This document shows positions 32,777 through 41,280 of a DNA stretch of 64,000 nucleotides, piece by piece; position 1 is the first letter of the stretch, and the number at the start of each line of letters is the position of its first letter. Below the pieces are notes generated by a model that worked only from the letters and a program-made list of their open reading frames with translations, made no database searches and was not told the DNA's origin. A program made the translations under genes and the position numbers. This DNA is from Martinezella rhizogenes (lineage in GTDB: Bacteria; Pseudomonadota; Alphaproteobacteria; Rhizobiales; Rhizobiaceae), in contig JAAMEZ010000058.1 of the NCBI GenBank assembly GCA_013322215.1, positions 682,001 to 746,000 of the forward strand. Direction: 5' to 3'.

Positions 32777-33205
32777 TCAATCTTCGCTAAGAGAGCACAG
32801 CCCCGGAAAAACCGCCGGTAGGTCAAGCTCGCCGCTGTCTGCGATATATAGCTCGATAGTGGGATCTCCCCGTACGATCGCAGCCGCCACACGGTGGTTT
32901 CCGTCATTTAGCCAGATGCGGTCCTTGGCAACACACAGCATCATCTTGTGCTCCTCTTTCGCGGGACTGCTGGCGCTAAGGAGATATGCAATCCTTGTCA
33001 CATGGAAATGCCTATGAAAATCGGCTGGGAGCTGCGCCTTCTGCATCTCCTGCCATGATTTGTCACAGACATTGCCCTGCTGTGCCGCCGCGAGCACCTC
33101 CTCGGCGTCAATCGGAGCAACGTTCCATGTTCGTCCATCAAGCGGGTTTATAGCGGCCTTGAGTGAAGCAACAGGCATAGAATATTTCGGCACACTCATC
33201 CCCAT
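32777..33205 (-). CDS. ParB/sulfiredoxin-fold-like protein
   Basis: A 142-aa protein whose C-terminal half contains IWLNDGNHRVAAAIVRGD, the G-x-H-R motif of the ParB-N/sulfiredoxin-like fold (CTP-binding or nuclease-like domains). Only this one domain is present, without a helix-turn-helix. It may start at the second ATG (33199). It is the last gene before the phage-chromosome junction. It could be a stand-alone ParB-like nuclease domain; the substrate is unknown. Confidence 0.55.
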   Translation of the reverse strand: MGMSVPKYSMPVASLKAAINPLDGRTWNVAPIDAEEVLAAAQQGNVCDKSWQEMQKAQLPADFHRHFHVTRIAYLLSASSPAKEEHKMMLCVAKDRIWLNDGNHRVAAAIVRGDPTIELYIADSGELDLPAVFPGLCSLSED

Positions 33206-33573
33206 TTAGCGGGCCAGTCGGTAAAATCATTAGCCTCGCCGGAGCTCCAACGCGACGATCTGGCCGCGAAAGGCGAGATAGGCTATTCCATTAAGGGACG
33301 TCAGCAAACTTTCCGCAAACCTCAGATTTTCGCCGAGATCGAAAACCTTGCAAGCTATTGATAATAAAGTAAGAAATACGGCGATAGCGCTTTGAATTCT
33401 GACCCTTAGCAGGGGAGCGCCTTCGACCACTCGGCCACCTCTCCGGTGCGGCCCTGATAGGGCCATTCATTTATCGACGCAAGCGCTTTTTCGCCTTTGC
33501 GTACCTTCTTTCCATGATTCAGCAACAGGCGATTGCCGGCCGAAGCATGGTCAAGCCGACGAGAAGATTCATA
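33206..33573. other. Non-coding phage-chromosome junction region
   Basis: The 368 bases between the last phage-side gene and the flavoprotein hold the 5' half of a tRNA-Ser gene (33403-33444) and otherwise phage-side spacer. The stretch 33206-33402 is AT-richer and has no credible gene. The reverse-strand frame at 33230-33466 runs through the tRNA fragment and is rejected. The other attachment end is outside the window. Confidence 0.6.
33403..33444 (-). pseudogene. 5' half of a tRNA-Ser(GCU) gene, broken at the anticodon stem
   Basis: Read on the minus strand from 33444 the sequence begins GGAGAGGTGGCCGAGTGGTC and continues through the D arm to CTCCC-CTGCTAA-GGG, which is the anticodon arm with GCT. 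It then diverges from tRNA after 42 bases: the 3' strand should be GGGAG but reads GGGTC. No variable arm, T arm or CCA end follows. This is the probable attachment-site half of the prophage. Confidence 0.8.
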
Positions 33574-34791
33574 TCAGGCCAACAGCTGCTTCAAATCGGC
33601 AGCGGGATCGGCAAGGATCGCCCTGGATGGATTGGAGCCGGTTTCCAGGAGCTTTTTGCCCGTTACATAAGCCTTTGCGTCGTTGATGGCGTCGACGGCA
33701 ACGAATCGGCCCTGCTTGAAATACCAGATGGAAGCCGCGCCCTCGCGGGCGCCTGGACGCAACAAGGTCTCGTCATAGCCGAGATTGAAACCGGCGATCT
33801 GCAGCTTCACGTCATATTGATCCGACCAGAACCACGGCTTCGGATCATAGGCTTTTTCGTTGCCGGCTATGATTCCCGCCGCGGCTTCCGCCTGGTCGAC
33901 TGCGTTCTGCACGGATTCGAGCCGGATGCGGCCGCCCTCCCATGGCAATTCCACGCAATCGCCCATGGCGAAGATGGACGGATCGGAGGTGCGGGCAAAC
34001 GAATCGACGGTGATGCCGTTGCCGACCTCAAGGCCTGCTTCCTTGGCAAGCCTGTCATTCGGAGCAACGCCAATGCCGACGACGACGAAATCAACATCGA
34101 TGGTCGAGCCGTCGGAAAGCTCGGCAGCGGCGACATGGCCGTTGCGGCCGATGAGCTGCTTCAGCCCCGTCTTCTCGCGAATGACGACATCATGCTTTTG
34201 ATGAATAGCCCTGAAAATATCGGCCGTTTCCTTGGCCGCCACACGCTGCAATATCCGGTCGCCCATCTCGATGAGCGTGACCTCAAGGCCGCGATGGCGC
34301 GCGACGGCAGCAGCCTCGAGCCCGATATAGCCGCCACCGATGATGAGCACCCGGCGCCCCGGGCGCATCTCGCCGGCCAGAAGATCGGCATCGCGCTTGT
34401 CTCGTGCGAGATAAACCCCTTCGAGCGCGCCGCCAACGGAGGGCGGGAGGCGGCGCGGCGTCGAGCCGGTCGCCAGCGCCAGCGTCTCATAGTCCAGTCT
34501 CGATCCATCCTGCATGACGATCTGCTTTGCGGCACGGTCGATCTGCTCGACCCAGGTGGACACGCGGATCTCGACATTATTGTCCGAGTACCAATGTTCC
34601 GGGCGAAACAGCAGGCGATCGAAGGTCATTTCGCCGAGCAGATACTTCTTGGTCAGAGGCGGCCGTTGATAGGGAAGGCTCTCCTCGGCACCGACGATGG
34701 TGATCGGCCGCGAATCACCCAGCCCGCGCAACTTGGCCGCAAGCGCGAAACTCGCCTGCCCGGCCCCGACAATGACCAATCTGCCCGTCAC
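33574..34791 (-). CDS. FAD-dependent ferredoxin/rhodocoxin reductase-like protein
   Basis: A 405-aa flavoprotein that passes electrons from NAD(P)H to a small iron-sulfur partner. Two dinucleotide-binding motifs are present: VIVGAGQASFALAAKLR (FAD) near residue 5 and VLIIGGGYIGLEAAAVA (NADH) near residue 147. An FAD-binding DP-S-IFAMGDC motif follows at about 265-276. The fold ends with a C-terminal dimerisation-like domain. This set resembles rhodocoxin/putidaredoxin reductases. No ferredoxin or P450 gene lies next to it in this window. It is the first clear host gene after the junction. Confidence 0.85.
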   Translation of the reverse strand: MTGRLVIVGAGQASFALAAKLRGLGDSRPITIVGAEESLPYQRPPLTKKYLLGEMTFDRLLFRPEHWYSDNNVEIRVSTWVEQIDRAAKQIVMQDGSRLDYETLALATGSTPRRLPPSVGGALEGVYLARDKRDADLLAGEMRPGRRVLIIGGGYIGLEAAAVARHRGLEVTLIEMGDRILQRVAAKETADIFRAIHQKHDVVIREKTGLKQLIGRNGHVAAAELSDGSTIDVDFVVVGIGVAPNDRLAKEAGLEVGNGITVDSFARTSDPSIFAMGDCVELPWEGGRIRLESVQNAVDQAEAAAGIIAGNEKAYDPKPWFWSDQYDVKLQIAGFNLGYDETLLRPGAREGAASIWYFKQGRFVAVDAINDAKAYVTGKKLLETGSNPSRAILADPAADLKQLLA

Positions 34792-34934
34792 GATCCGTAC
34801 TCCATTGTTATTATGGCGATCCTTCCGCGGTGCGCGGAAGGCTGCCTATGGACTTCAGGGGTAGCGCCTGCATCCGCAAGCGTCAATCATGGCTGACCCT
34901 GCGCCCCGGATCGGGAGAAAGTTAGGCCAAACGC

Positions 34935-36053
34935 TTAGCTTGATATTTCGACCCAGCGGCGCTCGTGGAAGGATTGTGCCATGGCGTGCACCGATTTTTC
35001 GATGCGCAGGCCGTCTTTGAAAGCCACGACTGACGCAGCCTCCCCTGATATGGCACGGATCAGCTCGCGGCATTCGATGATCTTCAGATCGTTGAAGCCG
35101 AGGCCGTGGCCGGGCGCCGGGATGAAGCGGTCATATGGCTTGTGGGCGGGTGCGGCCAGCACCTTGCGGAAGCCTTGTTCGCTCTCCCTGCCCTCGGCCT
35201 GATAGAGCTCGAACTCGTTCATGCGCTCCTGGTCATAGGAGATCGAACCCTTGGAGCCGTAGATCTGCAGGGCGATCCGCCCCTTGCGGCCCCAGGCCGA
35301 GCGATTGGCCATGAGCACGGCGGAAATGCCGCCGCCAAGCCGCATCAGCACATTGGCGAGATCGTGGTTCTCGACGGCGCGGCTGCCGCCATCCTTCAAC
35401 GGACGCTCGGCATAGGGCTTCACCATATCGGTGATGACCGCCTCTATGTGACCGAAGAGGAACCAGAGCAGCGAAAGCGGATGCACGGCAAAGTCATCGA
35501 GAGCCCCGTAGCCGGAGGCAAGCTCGCTCTTCCAGTAGAAAAGGCCATTCGGATCGGCCATGAAATCCTCGTCCATCTCGACGCGGACGTGATTGACGGC
35601 GCCGATCGCATCCTCCGCTATCAGCGCCTTGATGTGCCGCATCACCGGGTTCTGGATATAATTATAGCCGAGGATTGCGACCTTGCCCGAGGCCTTGGCG
35701 GCCGCCAGCATGCGCTCCGCATCGCCATAAGCAGGCGCCATCGGCTTCTCGCACCAGACATGCTTGCCCGCTTCAAGAGCTGCGATCGCCATTTCCGGGT
35801 GGAACTGATTGGGGGTCGTGACGGAGACGACGTCGACCTCGGGATCTGCGATAAGCGCGCGCCAGTCAGCCGTTGCCTTTTCGAAGCCGAACTCGTCGCC
35901 GCGTGCCTTTGCCAGATCGGCATTGGCTTCGGCCAGATGCACCAGGCGGGGCCGCGCGACATCGCCGAATACGGTCTTGACCGCATTCCATGCCAGCGCA
36001 TGGCATTTGCCCATATAACCAGTGCCGATCAATCCAACGCCCAACGGCTTCAT
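34935..36053 (-). CDS. iolY: Gfo/Idh/MocA oxidoreductase of the inositol locus (IolY-like)
   Basis: A 372-aa NAD(P)-dependent sugar/inositol oxidoreductase. The Rossmann motif GLIGTGYMGK is at residues 7-16, the conserved EKP is in HVWCEKPMAP, and the substrate-binding region follows (DDFAVHPLSLLWFL). In rhizobia a Gfo/Idh/MocA gene diverges from the inositol repressor gene iolR; it has been named iolY and linked to scyllo-inositol use. The gene is transcribed away from iolR through a 233-bp intergenic region. The substrate cannot be read from sequence, so the name is by synteny. Confidence 0.75.
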   Translation of the reverse strand: MKPLGVGLIGTGYMGKCHALAWNAVKTVFGDVARPRLVHLAEANADLAKARGDEFGFEKATADWRALIADPEVDVVSVTTPNQFHPEMAIAALEAGKHVWCEKPMAPAYGDAERMLAAAKASGKVAILGYNYIQNPVMRHIKALIAEDAIGAVNHVRVEMDEDFMADPNGLFYWKSELASGYGALDDFAVHPLSLLWFLFGHIEAVITDMVKPYAERPLKDGGSRAVENHDLANVLMRLGGGISAVLMANRSAWGRKGRIALQIYGSKGSISYDQERMNEFELYQAEGRESEQGFRKVLAAPAHKPYDRFIPAPGHGLGFNDLKIIECRELIRAISGEAASVVAFKDGLRIEKSVHAMAQSFHERRWVEISS

Positions 36054-36239
36054 TTGCCCTTCCTCCTCAAATCCGCTCCCGAAGTTGCGTGATTTTTGGA
36101 ATATTTAGACCGTTTTGACAAGCGCGCTCAGGGCATTGACATCCCTCCCGCGGGCAATAATCCATATTTATATGTTTAAAATCATAATCTTAAAATTATT
36201 CGTGCCGAACGATTCAAAATCCGGTATCGTTGGAAATAT

Positions 36240-36253
36240 GGAATATTTGTTTC
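36240..36253. promoter_or_regulatory. IolR-like operator half-matching site before iolR
   Basis: GGAA-TATTTG-TTTC, seven of eight positions match GGAA-N6-TTCC. TGGAATATTT also occurs as an exact copy at 36097-36106, next to the divergent iolY start. It may be an autoregulatory site. Confidence 0.4.
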
Positions 36254-36286
36254 ATTGCGGGTGTTGGGGGAGCTGAAGGACGGCGC

Positions 36287-37159
36287 ATGGACAACAATAT
36301 CGAGACGCAAACCAAAGTACCACGCGACTTCGAAAGTCTGCGCAGCACCATCATAGAGCGCAAGAATGCCATGCCGAAGCGTCTGGCCCAGGTTGCCGCC
36401 TTCGCGCTCGGCAATCCCGATGAGATCGCCTTCGGTACGACGGCCAGCATTGCCGCTGCCGCCGAGGTACAGCCCTCGACGCTGGTGCGCCTTGCCCATC
36501 ACCTCGGCTATGAAGGCTTCTCCGATCTGCAGAGCATCTTCCGTGAGCGGCTCCGTGATCGCACGCTGAGTTATGAGGAACGGCTGGTGACGCTTGAACG
36601 CTCCGGCGTCGAGAATGAGGAGGCCAGTATTCTCTCAGGCTTCCTCTCCGCGGCGAGCCAATCCGTCAACAAGCTTGCAGCAACCATTGAGACCGACACG
36701 TTTGCCAAGGCCGTCGACGTGCTTGCCGCCGCCGAGACGATCTACCTCATCGCCAAGCGCCGCTCCTATCCGCTGACGGCGCATATGAGCTACGCCTTTT
36801 CCAAGCTGAATATCCGCCATCAGATCGTCGCCTCGCCAAACGGCATCGACGGCGAGATCACCCGCTTCGCGACAGAGAAGGACGCAGCGATCGCCGCGAG
36901 CTTTTCACCTTATGCCGCCGATAGCCTGGCGCAGGCGCAAGATCTCGCCTCGCGCAACGTGCCGGTCATCGCCATTACCGATTCGGCCTTCTCTCCGCTC
37001 ACCGCTTGCGCGGACCACTGGTTTGAAGTCGCGGAGGCAGACTTTGCCGGTTTCCGTTCACTATCGGCTTCAATGGCGCTCATCATGGCCTTTCCGGTCG
37101 CCATCGCCGAGCGCCGGCGAAAAGCTGCAATAAAAGCAGATAAAACGAAAATGGAATAA
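36287..37159 (+). CDS. iolR: Inositol catabolism repressor, MurR/RpiR family
   Basis: A 290-aa regulator with an N-terminal HTH_6 domain (KRLAQVAAFALGNPDEIAF followed by STLVRLAHHLGYEGFSDLQ) and a C-terminal SIS domain (LAAAETIYLIAKRRSYPLTAH; DAAIAASFSPYAADSL), as in RpiR sugar-phosphate sensors. It sits at the head of iolCDEB with the IolY-like gene divergent, the usual place of IolR in rhizobia. ATG 36287 is preferred over 36230 because AAGGA precedes it. Its last codons and stop lie in the operator-like palindrome at 37153-37166. Confidence 0.9.
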   Translation: MDNNIETQTKVPRDFESLRSTIIERKNAMPKRLAQVAAFALGNPDEIAFGTTASIAAAAEVQPSTLVRLAHHLGYEGFSDLQSIFRERLRDRTLSYEERLVTLERSGVENEEASILSGFLSAASQSVNKLAATIETDTFAKAVDVLAAAETIYLIAKRRSYPLTAHMSYAFSKLNIRHQIVASPNGIDGEITRFATEKDAAIAASFSPYAADSLAQAQDLASRNVPVIAITDSAFSPLTACADHWFEVAEADFAGFRSLSASMALIMAFPVAIAERRRKAAIKADKTKME

Positions 37160-37166
37160 ACATTCC
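37153..37166. promoter_or_regulatory. IolR-type operator before iolC (perfect palindrome)
   Basis: GGAA-TAAACA-TTCC, an exact match to the GGAA-N6-TTCC palindrome I recall for rhizobial IolR. The iolR stop codon lies inside it. A TTGACA -35-like box (37170-37175) starts three bases downstream. Confidence 0.7.
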
Positions 37167-37182
37167 GAATTGACAAAATCTC

Positions 37183-37196
37183 GGAACCAATGTTTC
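37183..37196. promoter_or_regulatory. Second IolR-type operator before iolC
   Basis: GGAA-CCAATG-TTTC, one mismatch to the palindrome. It lies 30 bp (about three helical turns) from the perfect site at 37153, and the TTGACA box is between the two. Confidence 0.6.
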
Positions 37197-37338
37197 ACTA
37201 CAGCCAGGATCACGGCCGCGGGAGATGGTCGTCCGATCCATAGCAACCGGGACGAAACGAACACCGGCACTTTCAATAACGCATGATCTCGGCGCAGGCT
37301 GAAAAGCAAAAGAGGTCATGCCCTGACGGGAGGACATC

Positions 37339-39273
37339 ATGGCACACGACAATCCTGGCGCGGAGCCGGCGACGAAACTCGATGTGATCACCATCGGCCG
37401 CTCCTCCGTCGACCTTTATGGTCAGCAGATCGGCTCGAAGCTTGAAGACATCGCCTCCTTCGCCAAGTCGGTCGGCGGCTGCCCGGCCAATATCGCCATC
37501 GGCACGGCGCGACTCGGCCTGAAATCCGGCCTCATTACCCGCGTCGGCGACGAGCAGATGGGCCGCTTCATCCGCGAACAGTCGGCCCGCGAGGGCGTCG
37601 CCGTCGATGGCATCGCCACGGACAAGGAGCGCCTGACGGCGCTGGTGCTGCTGGCCGTGGAGGCCGAGGGCGTCTCGCCGATGATCTTCTATCGCTCCGA
37701 CTGCGCCGACATGGCGTTGAACGAGGACGATATCGACGAAAACTTCATCAAATCCTCGGGCGCCGTTCTGGTGTCCGGCACGCATTTTTCCAAGCCCAAT
37801 ACCGAGGCGGCACAGCGCAAGGCGATCCGCATCGCCAAGGCGAATGGCCGCAAGGTGATCTTCGACATCGACTACCGGCCGAACCTCTGGGGCCTTGCCG
37901 GCCATGCCGAAGGTTTCGAGCGCTATGTGAAATCGGATCGCGTCTCCTCCAAAATGAAGGAGACGCTGCCGGATTGCGATCTGATCGTCGGCACCGAAGA
38001 AGAGATCATGATCGCCTCCGGCGCCGACGACGTGCTCGGTGCCTTGAAGGAAATCCGCCGCCTCTCATCCGCGATCATCGTGCTGAAGCGCGGCGCCATG
38101 GGCTGCATCGTCTATGAAGGCCATATCTCCGACGATCTGGAAGCCGGCATCGTCGGCCAGGGCTTCCCGATCGAAGTCTTCAACGTTCTCGGCGCGGGTG
38201 ATGCGTTCATGTCGGGCTTCCTGCGCGGCTATCTGCGCGGCGAGCCGCTGAAGACCTGCGCCACCTGGGCGAATGCCTGCGGCGCCTTTGCCGTTTCCCG
38301 CCTGCTCTGCTCGCCGGAATATCCGACCTGGACGGAGCTCGACTTCTTCCTGAAGACGGGAAGCAAACATCGGGCATTGCGCAAGGATGAGGCGATCAAC
38401 CATATTCACTGGGCGACGACCCGGCGCAGCGACGAGATTCCGCTGCTGATGGCGCTTGCGATCGACCATCGCTCGCAGCTCGTCAGCGTCTGCGATGAGC
38501 TGGGCCTTGGCCACGACAAGATCGTCGCCTTCAAGCGGCTTGCCGTCGAGGCGGCTGCACGGGTGGCCGATGGCCGCCCCGGCTACGGCATGCTGATCGA
38601 CGAACGCTTCGGGCGCGACGCCTTCTTCGACGCAGCAACCAAGGATTTCTCCTGGATCGGACGCCCGGTCGAACTGCCGGGATCGAAGCCGCTGAAATTC
38701 GAATTCAGCCAGGATATCGGCTCGCAGCTCGTCGAATGGCCGCTCCATCATTGCATCAAGTGCCTGTGCTTCTACCATCCGGACGATCCGCAGGATTTGA
38801 AGGCGGAGCAGCAGGAGAAGCTGCGGACACTATTCGAAGCCGCGCGCAAGGTCGGCCGCGAGCTTCTCGTCGAGATCATCGCCAGCAAGAACGGTCCGCT
38901 GACCGACGACACGATCCCGACGGCGATGGAAGAGCTTTATGCGCTCGGCATCAAGCCGGACTGGTGGAAGCTGGAACCACAGGAATCGACAGCTGCCTGG
39001 AAAAAAATCGATGCCGTGATCGCCAAAAATGATCCATGGTGCCGCGGTATCGTGCTGCTCGGCCTGGAGGCGCCGGCAGAGGAACTGATCCGCAGCTTCG
39101 AAGCGACGTTGGCGGCCCCCTCGGTCAAGGGTTTCGCCGTTGGGCGGACCATCTTCTCCGATGCGGCCCGCGCGTGGCTCTCGGGCGGTATGAACGACGA
39201 GGAAGCGATTGCCGACATGGCCGGCCGTTTCCGCCAACTGACGGCAGCGTGGCTCAAAACCCGCGGCCTGTGA
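37339..39273 (+). CDS. iolC: 5-dehydro-2-deoxygluconokinase with C-terminal DUF2090 domain
   Basis: A 644-aa bifunctional-looking IolC. The N-terminal PfkB-type kinase (residues about 15-335) has the NIAIG-like ligand loop (VGGCPANIAIGTARLG) and the anion-hole motif GAGDAFMSGFLRG, and it phosphorylates 5-dehydro-2-deoxygluconate. The C-terminal DUF2090 domain (about 340-640) is an aldolase-like TIM barrel fused to IolC in many Proteobacteria. GGGAGG precedes the start. The operon continues with iolD after a dispersed repeat. Confidence 0.9.
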   Translation: MAHDNPGAEPATKLDVITIGRSSVDLYGQQIGSKLEDIASFAKSVGGCPANIAIGTARLGLKSGLITRVGDEQMGRFIREQSAREGVAVDGIATDKERLTALVLLAVEAEGVSPMIFYRSDCADMALNEDDIDENFIKSSGAVLVSGTHFSKPNTEAAQRKAIRIAKANGRKVIFDIDYRPNLWGLAGHAEGFERYVKSDRVSSKMKETLPDCDLIVGTEEEIMIASGADDVLGALKEIRRLSSAIIVLKRGAMGCIVYEGHISDDLEAGIVGQGFPIEVFNVLGAGDAFMSGFLRGYLRGEPLKTCATWANACGAFAVSRLLCSPEYPTWTELDFFLKTGSKHRALRKDEAINHIHWATTRRSDEIPLLMALAIDHRSQLVSVCDELGLGHDKIVAFKRLAVEAAARVADGRPGYGMLIDERFGRDAFFDAATKDFSWIGRPVELPGSKPLKFEFSQDIGSQLVEWPLHHCIKCLCFYHPDDPQDLKAEQQEKLRTLFEAARKVGRELLVEIIASKNGPLTDDTIPTAMEELYALGIKPDWWKLEPQESTAAWKKIDAVIAKNDPWCRGIVLLGLEAPAEELIRSFEATLAAPSVKGFAVGRTIFSDAARAWLSGGMNDEEAIADMAGRFRQLTAAWLKTRGL

Positions 39274-39280
39274 AATTCTG

Positions 39281-39348
39281 GAGCAATTCCAGCAAAAGTG
39301 CATAGCGGTTTTGCGTTCGGGATTGCGAGATACCAAGAGATAGAGCAT
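39281..39348. repeat. Rhizobial palindromic repeat between iolC and iolD
   Basis: GCAATTCC (39283-39290) and GGGATTGC (39319-39326) form an imperfect inverted repeat. The intervening sequence matches, in the same sense, the reverse complement of the element at 42255-42300. It is followed by a GAGATAGAGCATTT-like tail common to such elements. Confidence 0.7.
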
Positions 39349-39362
39349 TTGGGAGGCGCCTG

Positions 39363-41213
39363 ATGGGCAAGACGATCCGATTGACGATGGCACAGGCCGT
39401 CGCGCATTTCCTCAAGAAGCAGATGACCATCATCGACGGGCAGAAGCAGCCGATCTTCGGCGGCGTCTGGGCGATCTTCGGCCACGGCAACGTCGCCGGT
39501 GTTGGCGAGGCGCTCTATCAGGTGCGCGAGGAGCTGCCGACTTTCCGCGCTCACAATGAGCAAGGCATGGCCCATGCCGCCATCGCTTATGCCAAGGCAA
39601 GCTTCCGCCAGCGCTTCATGGCCTGCACCACATCGATCGGCCCCGGCGCGCTCAACATGGTGACGGCCGCCGGCGTCGCACATGTCAACCGCATCCCCGT
39701 TCTTTTCCTTCCCGGCGACGTTTTCGCCAATCGCGCACCCGATCCGGTGCTGCAGCAGATCGAAGATTTCGGTGACGGCACCGTCTCCGCCAATGATGCC
39801 TTTCGCCCGGTCTCCCGCTATTTCGACCGCATCACCCGCCCCGAGCAGATCATTTCGGCGCTGAAGCGCGCAATGCAAGTGCTGACCGATCCGCTCGACT
39901 GCGGCCCGGTGACGCTGTCGCTCTGCCAGGACGTGCAGGCCGAAGCCTTCGATTATCCCGAAAGCTTCTTCGAAGAGCATGTCTGGGCGCAGCGCCGCCC
40001 GCAGCCGGATGCCGACGAACTTGCCAACGCGATCGCATTGATCCGCCGATCCGAAAAACCCGTTATTCTTGCCGGCGGCGGCGTGCTCTATTCGCAGGCG
40101 ACCAAGGAACTCGCCGCTTTTGCCGAAGCGCATGACATTCCTGTCGTCGTCACGCAGGCCGGCAAGTCGGCCATCGACGAAACGCATCCGTTAGCGCTGG
40201 GCTCCGTCGGCGTGACAGGCACTTCGGCGGCCAATGCCATTGCCGAGGACACCGATCTGGTGATCGCTGTGGGAACCCGTTGCCAGGATTTCACCACCGG
40301 CTCCTGGGCGCTGTTCAAGAACGAGAAGCTGGCGATGATCGGCCTCAATATCGCGGCCTACGACGCCCTCAAGCACAATAGTCACCCACTGGTGACGGAT
40401 GCGCGCGAAGGATTGAAGGCGCTTTCCGCTGGTTTGACGGGCTGGCGCGCGCCGGCATCGCTGGCCGAAAAGGCAACGCGGGAAAAGAAGATCTGGATGG
40501 AAGCCGCCGCCAAGGCGATGGCGACAACCAATGCCGCCCTGCCCTCCGACGCCCAGGTCATCGGCGCCGTCACTCGCACGCTCGGCGGCGAGAAGAGCAT
40601 CGTGGTTTGCGCCGCAGGCGGCCTGCCCGGCGAGTTGCACAAGCTCTGGCCGGCGACGGCGCCCGGCAGCTACCATATGGAATATGGCTTCTCCTGCATG
40701 GGCTACGAGATTGCCGGTGGCCTTGGCGTCAAGATGGCGCGGCCGGAGAAGGATGTTGTTGTCATGGTCGGCGACGGCTCCTACATGATGCTGAATTCCG
40801 AACTGGCGACCTCGGTCATGCTCGGCCTGAAGATCACCGTCGTGCTGCTCGACAACCGCGGCTATGGCTGCATCAACCGCCTGCAGATGGCAACCGGCGG
40901 CGCGAACTTCAACAACCTCTTGAAGGACTCGCGTTTCGAAGTGATGCCGGAGATCGACTTCCGGGCGCATGCCGAAAGCATGGGCGCGATTGCCGTGAAG
41001 GTCTCCTCCATCGCCGAGCTCGAACAGGCGATCGAAGCATCCAGGAAGAACGACCGCAGTTCCGTCATCGTCATCGACACCGACCCGTTGATCACGACGG
41101 ACGAAGGCGGTCATTGGTGGGATGTCGTCGTGCCCGAAGTCAGCCCGCGCGCCGAAGTCAACAAGGCCCGCGCCGCCTACGAACAGGCCCGTGCCTCCCA
41201 GCGAATCGGCTGA
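39363..41213 (+). CDS. iolD: 3D-(3,5/4)-trihydroxycyclohexane-1,2-dione hydrolase
   Basis: A 616-aa thiamine-diphosphate enzyme that opens the ring of the trione in myo-inositol breakdown. The N-terminal TPP domain has the conserved Glu context in TFRAHNEQGMAHAAIAYA, a central domain follows, and the C-terminal TPP/Mg motif is GDGSYMMLNSELATSV with the partner LLDNRGYGCIN. The length is typical of IolD. It lies between iolC and iolE in the expected order. Confidence 0.95.
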   Translation: MGKTIRLTMAQAVAHFLKKQMTIIDGQKQPIFGGVWAIFGHGNVAGVGEALYQVREELPTFRAHNEQGMAHAAIAYAKASFRQRFMACTTSIGPGALNMVTAAGVAHVNRIPVLFLPGDVFANRAPDPVLQQIEDFGDGTVSANDAFRPVSRYFDRITRPEQIISALKRAMQVLTDPLDCGPVTLSLCQDVQAEAFDYPESFFEEHVWAQRRPQPDADELANAIALIRRSEKPVILAGGGVLYSQATKELAAFAEAHDIPVVVTQAGKSAIDETHPLALGSVGVTGTSAANAIAEDTDLVIAVGTRCQDFTTGSWALFKNEKLAMIGLNIAAYDALKHNSHPLVTDAREGLKALSAGLTGWRAPASLAEKATREKKIWMEAAAKAMATTNAALPSDAQVIGAVTRTLGGEKSIVVCAAGGLPGELHKLWPATAPGSYHMEYGFSCMGYEIAGGLGVKMARPEKDVVVMVGDGSYMMLNSELATSVMLGLKITVVLLDNRGYGCINRLQMATGGANFNNLLKDSRFEVMPEIDFRAHAESMGAIAVKVSSIAELEQAIEASRKNDRSSVIVIDTDPLITTDEGGHWWDVVVPEVSPRAEVNKARAAYEQARASQRIG

Positions 41214-41280
41214 TCGATTTCCGACACTTTTCCGGAGGAGCTGAAACGCTCCTCCAACACTATTTTCAAGGAGACCATTG

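Noticed and set aside
33230..33466. Reverse-strand 78-codon open frame at the junction
   Set aside because: It runs straight through the tRNA-Ser fragment and has no protein-family features.
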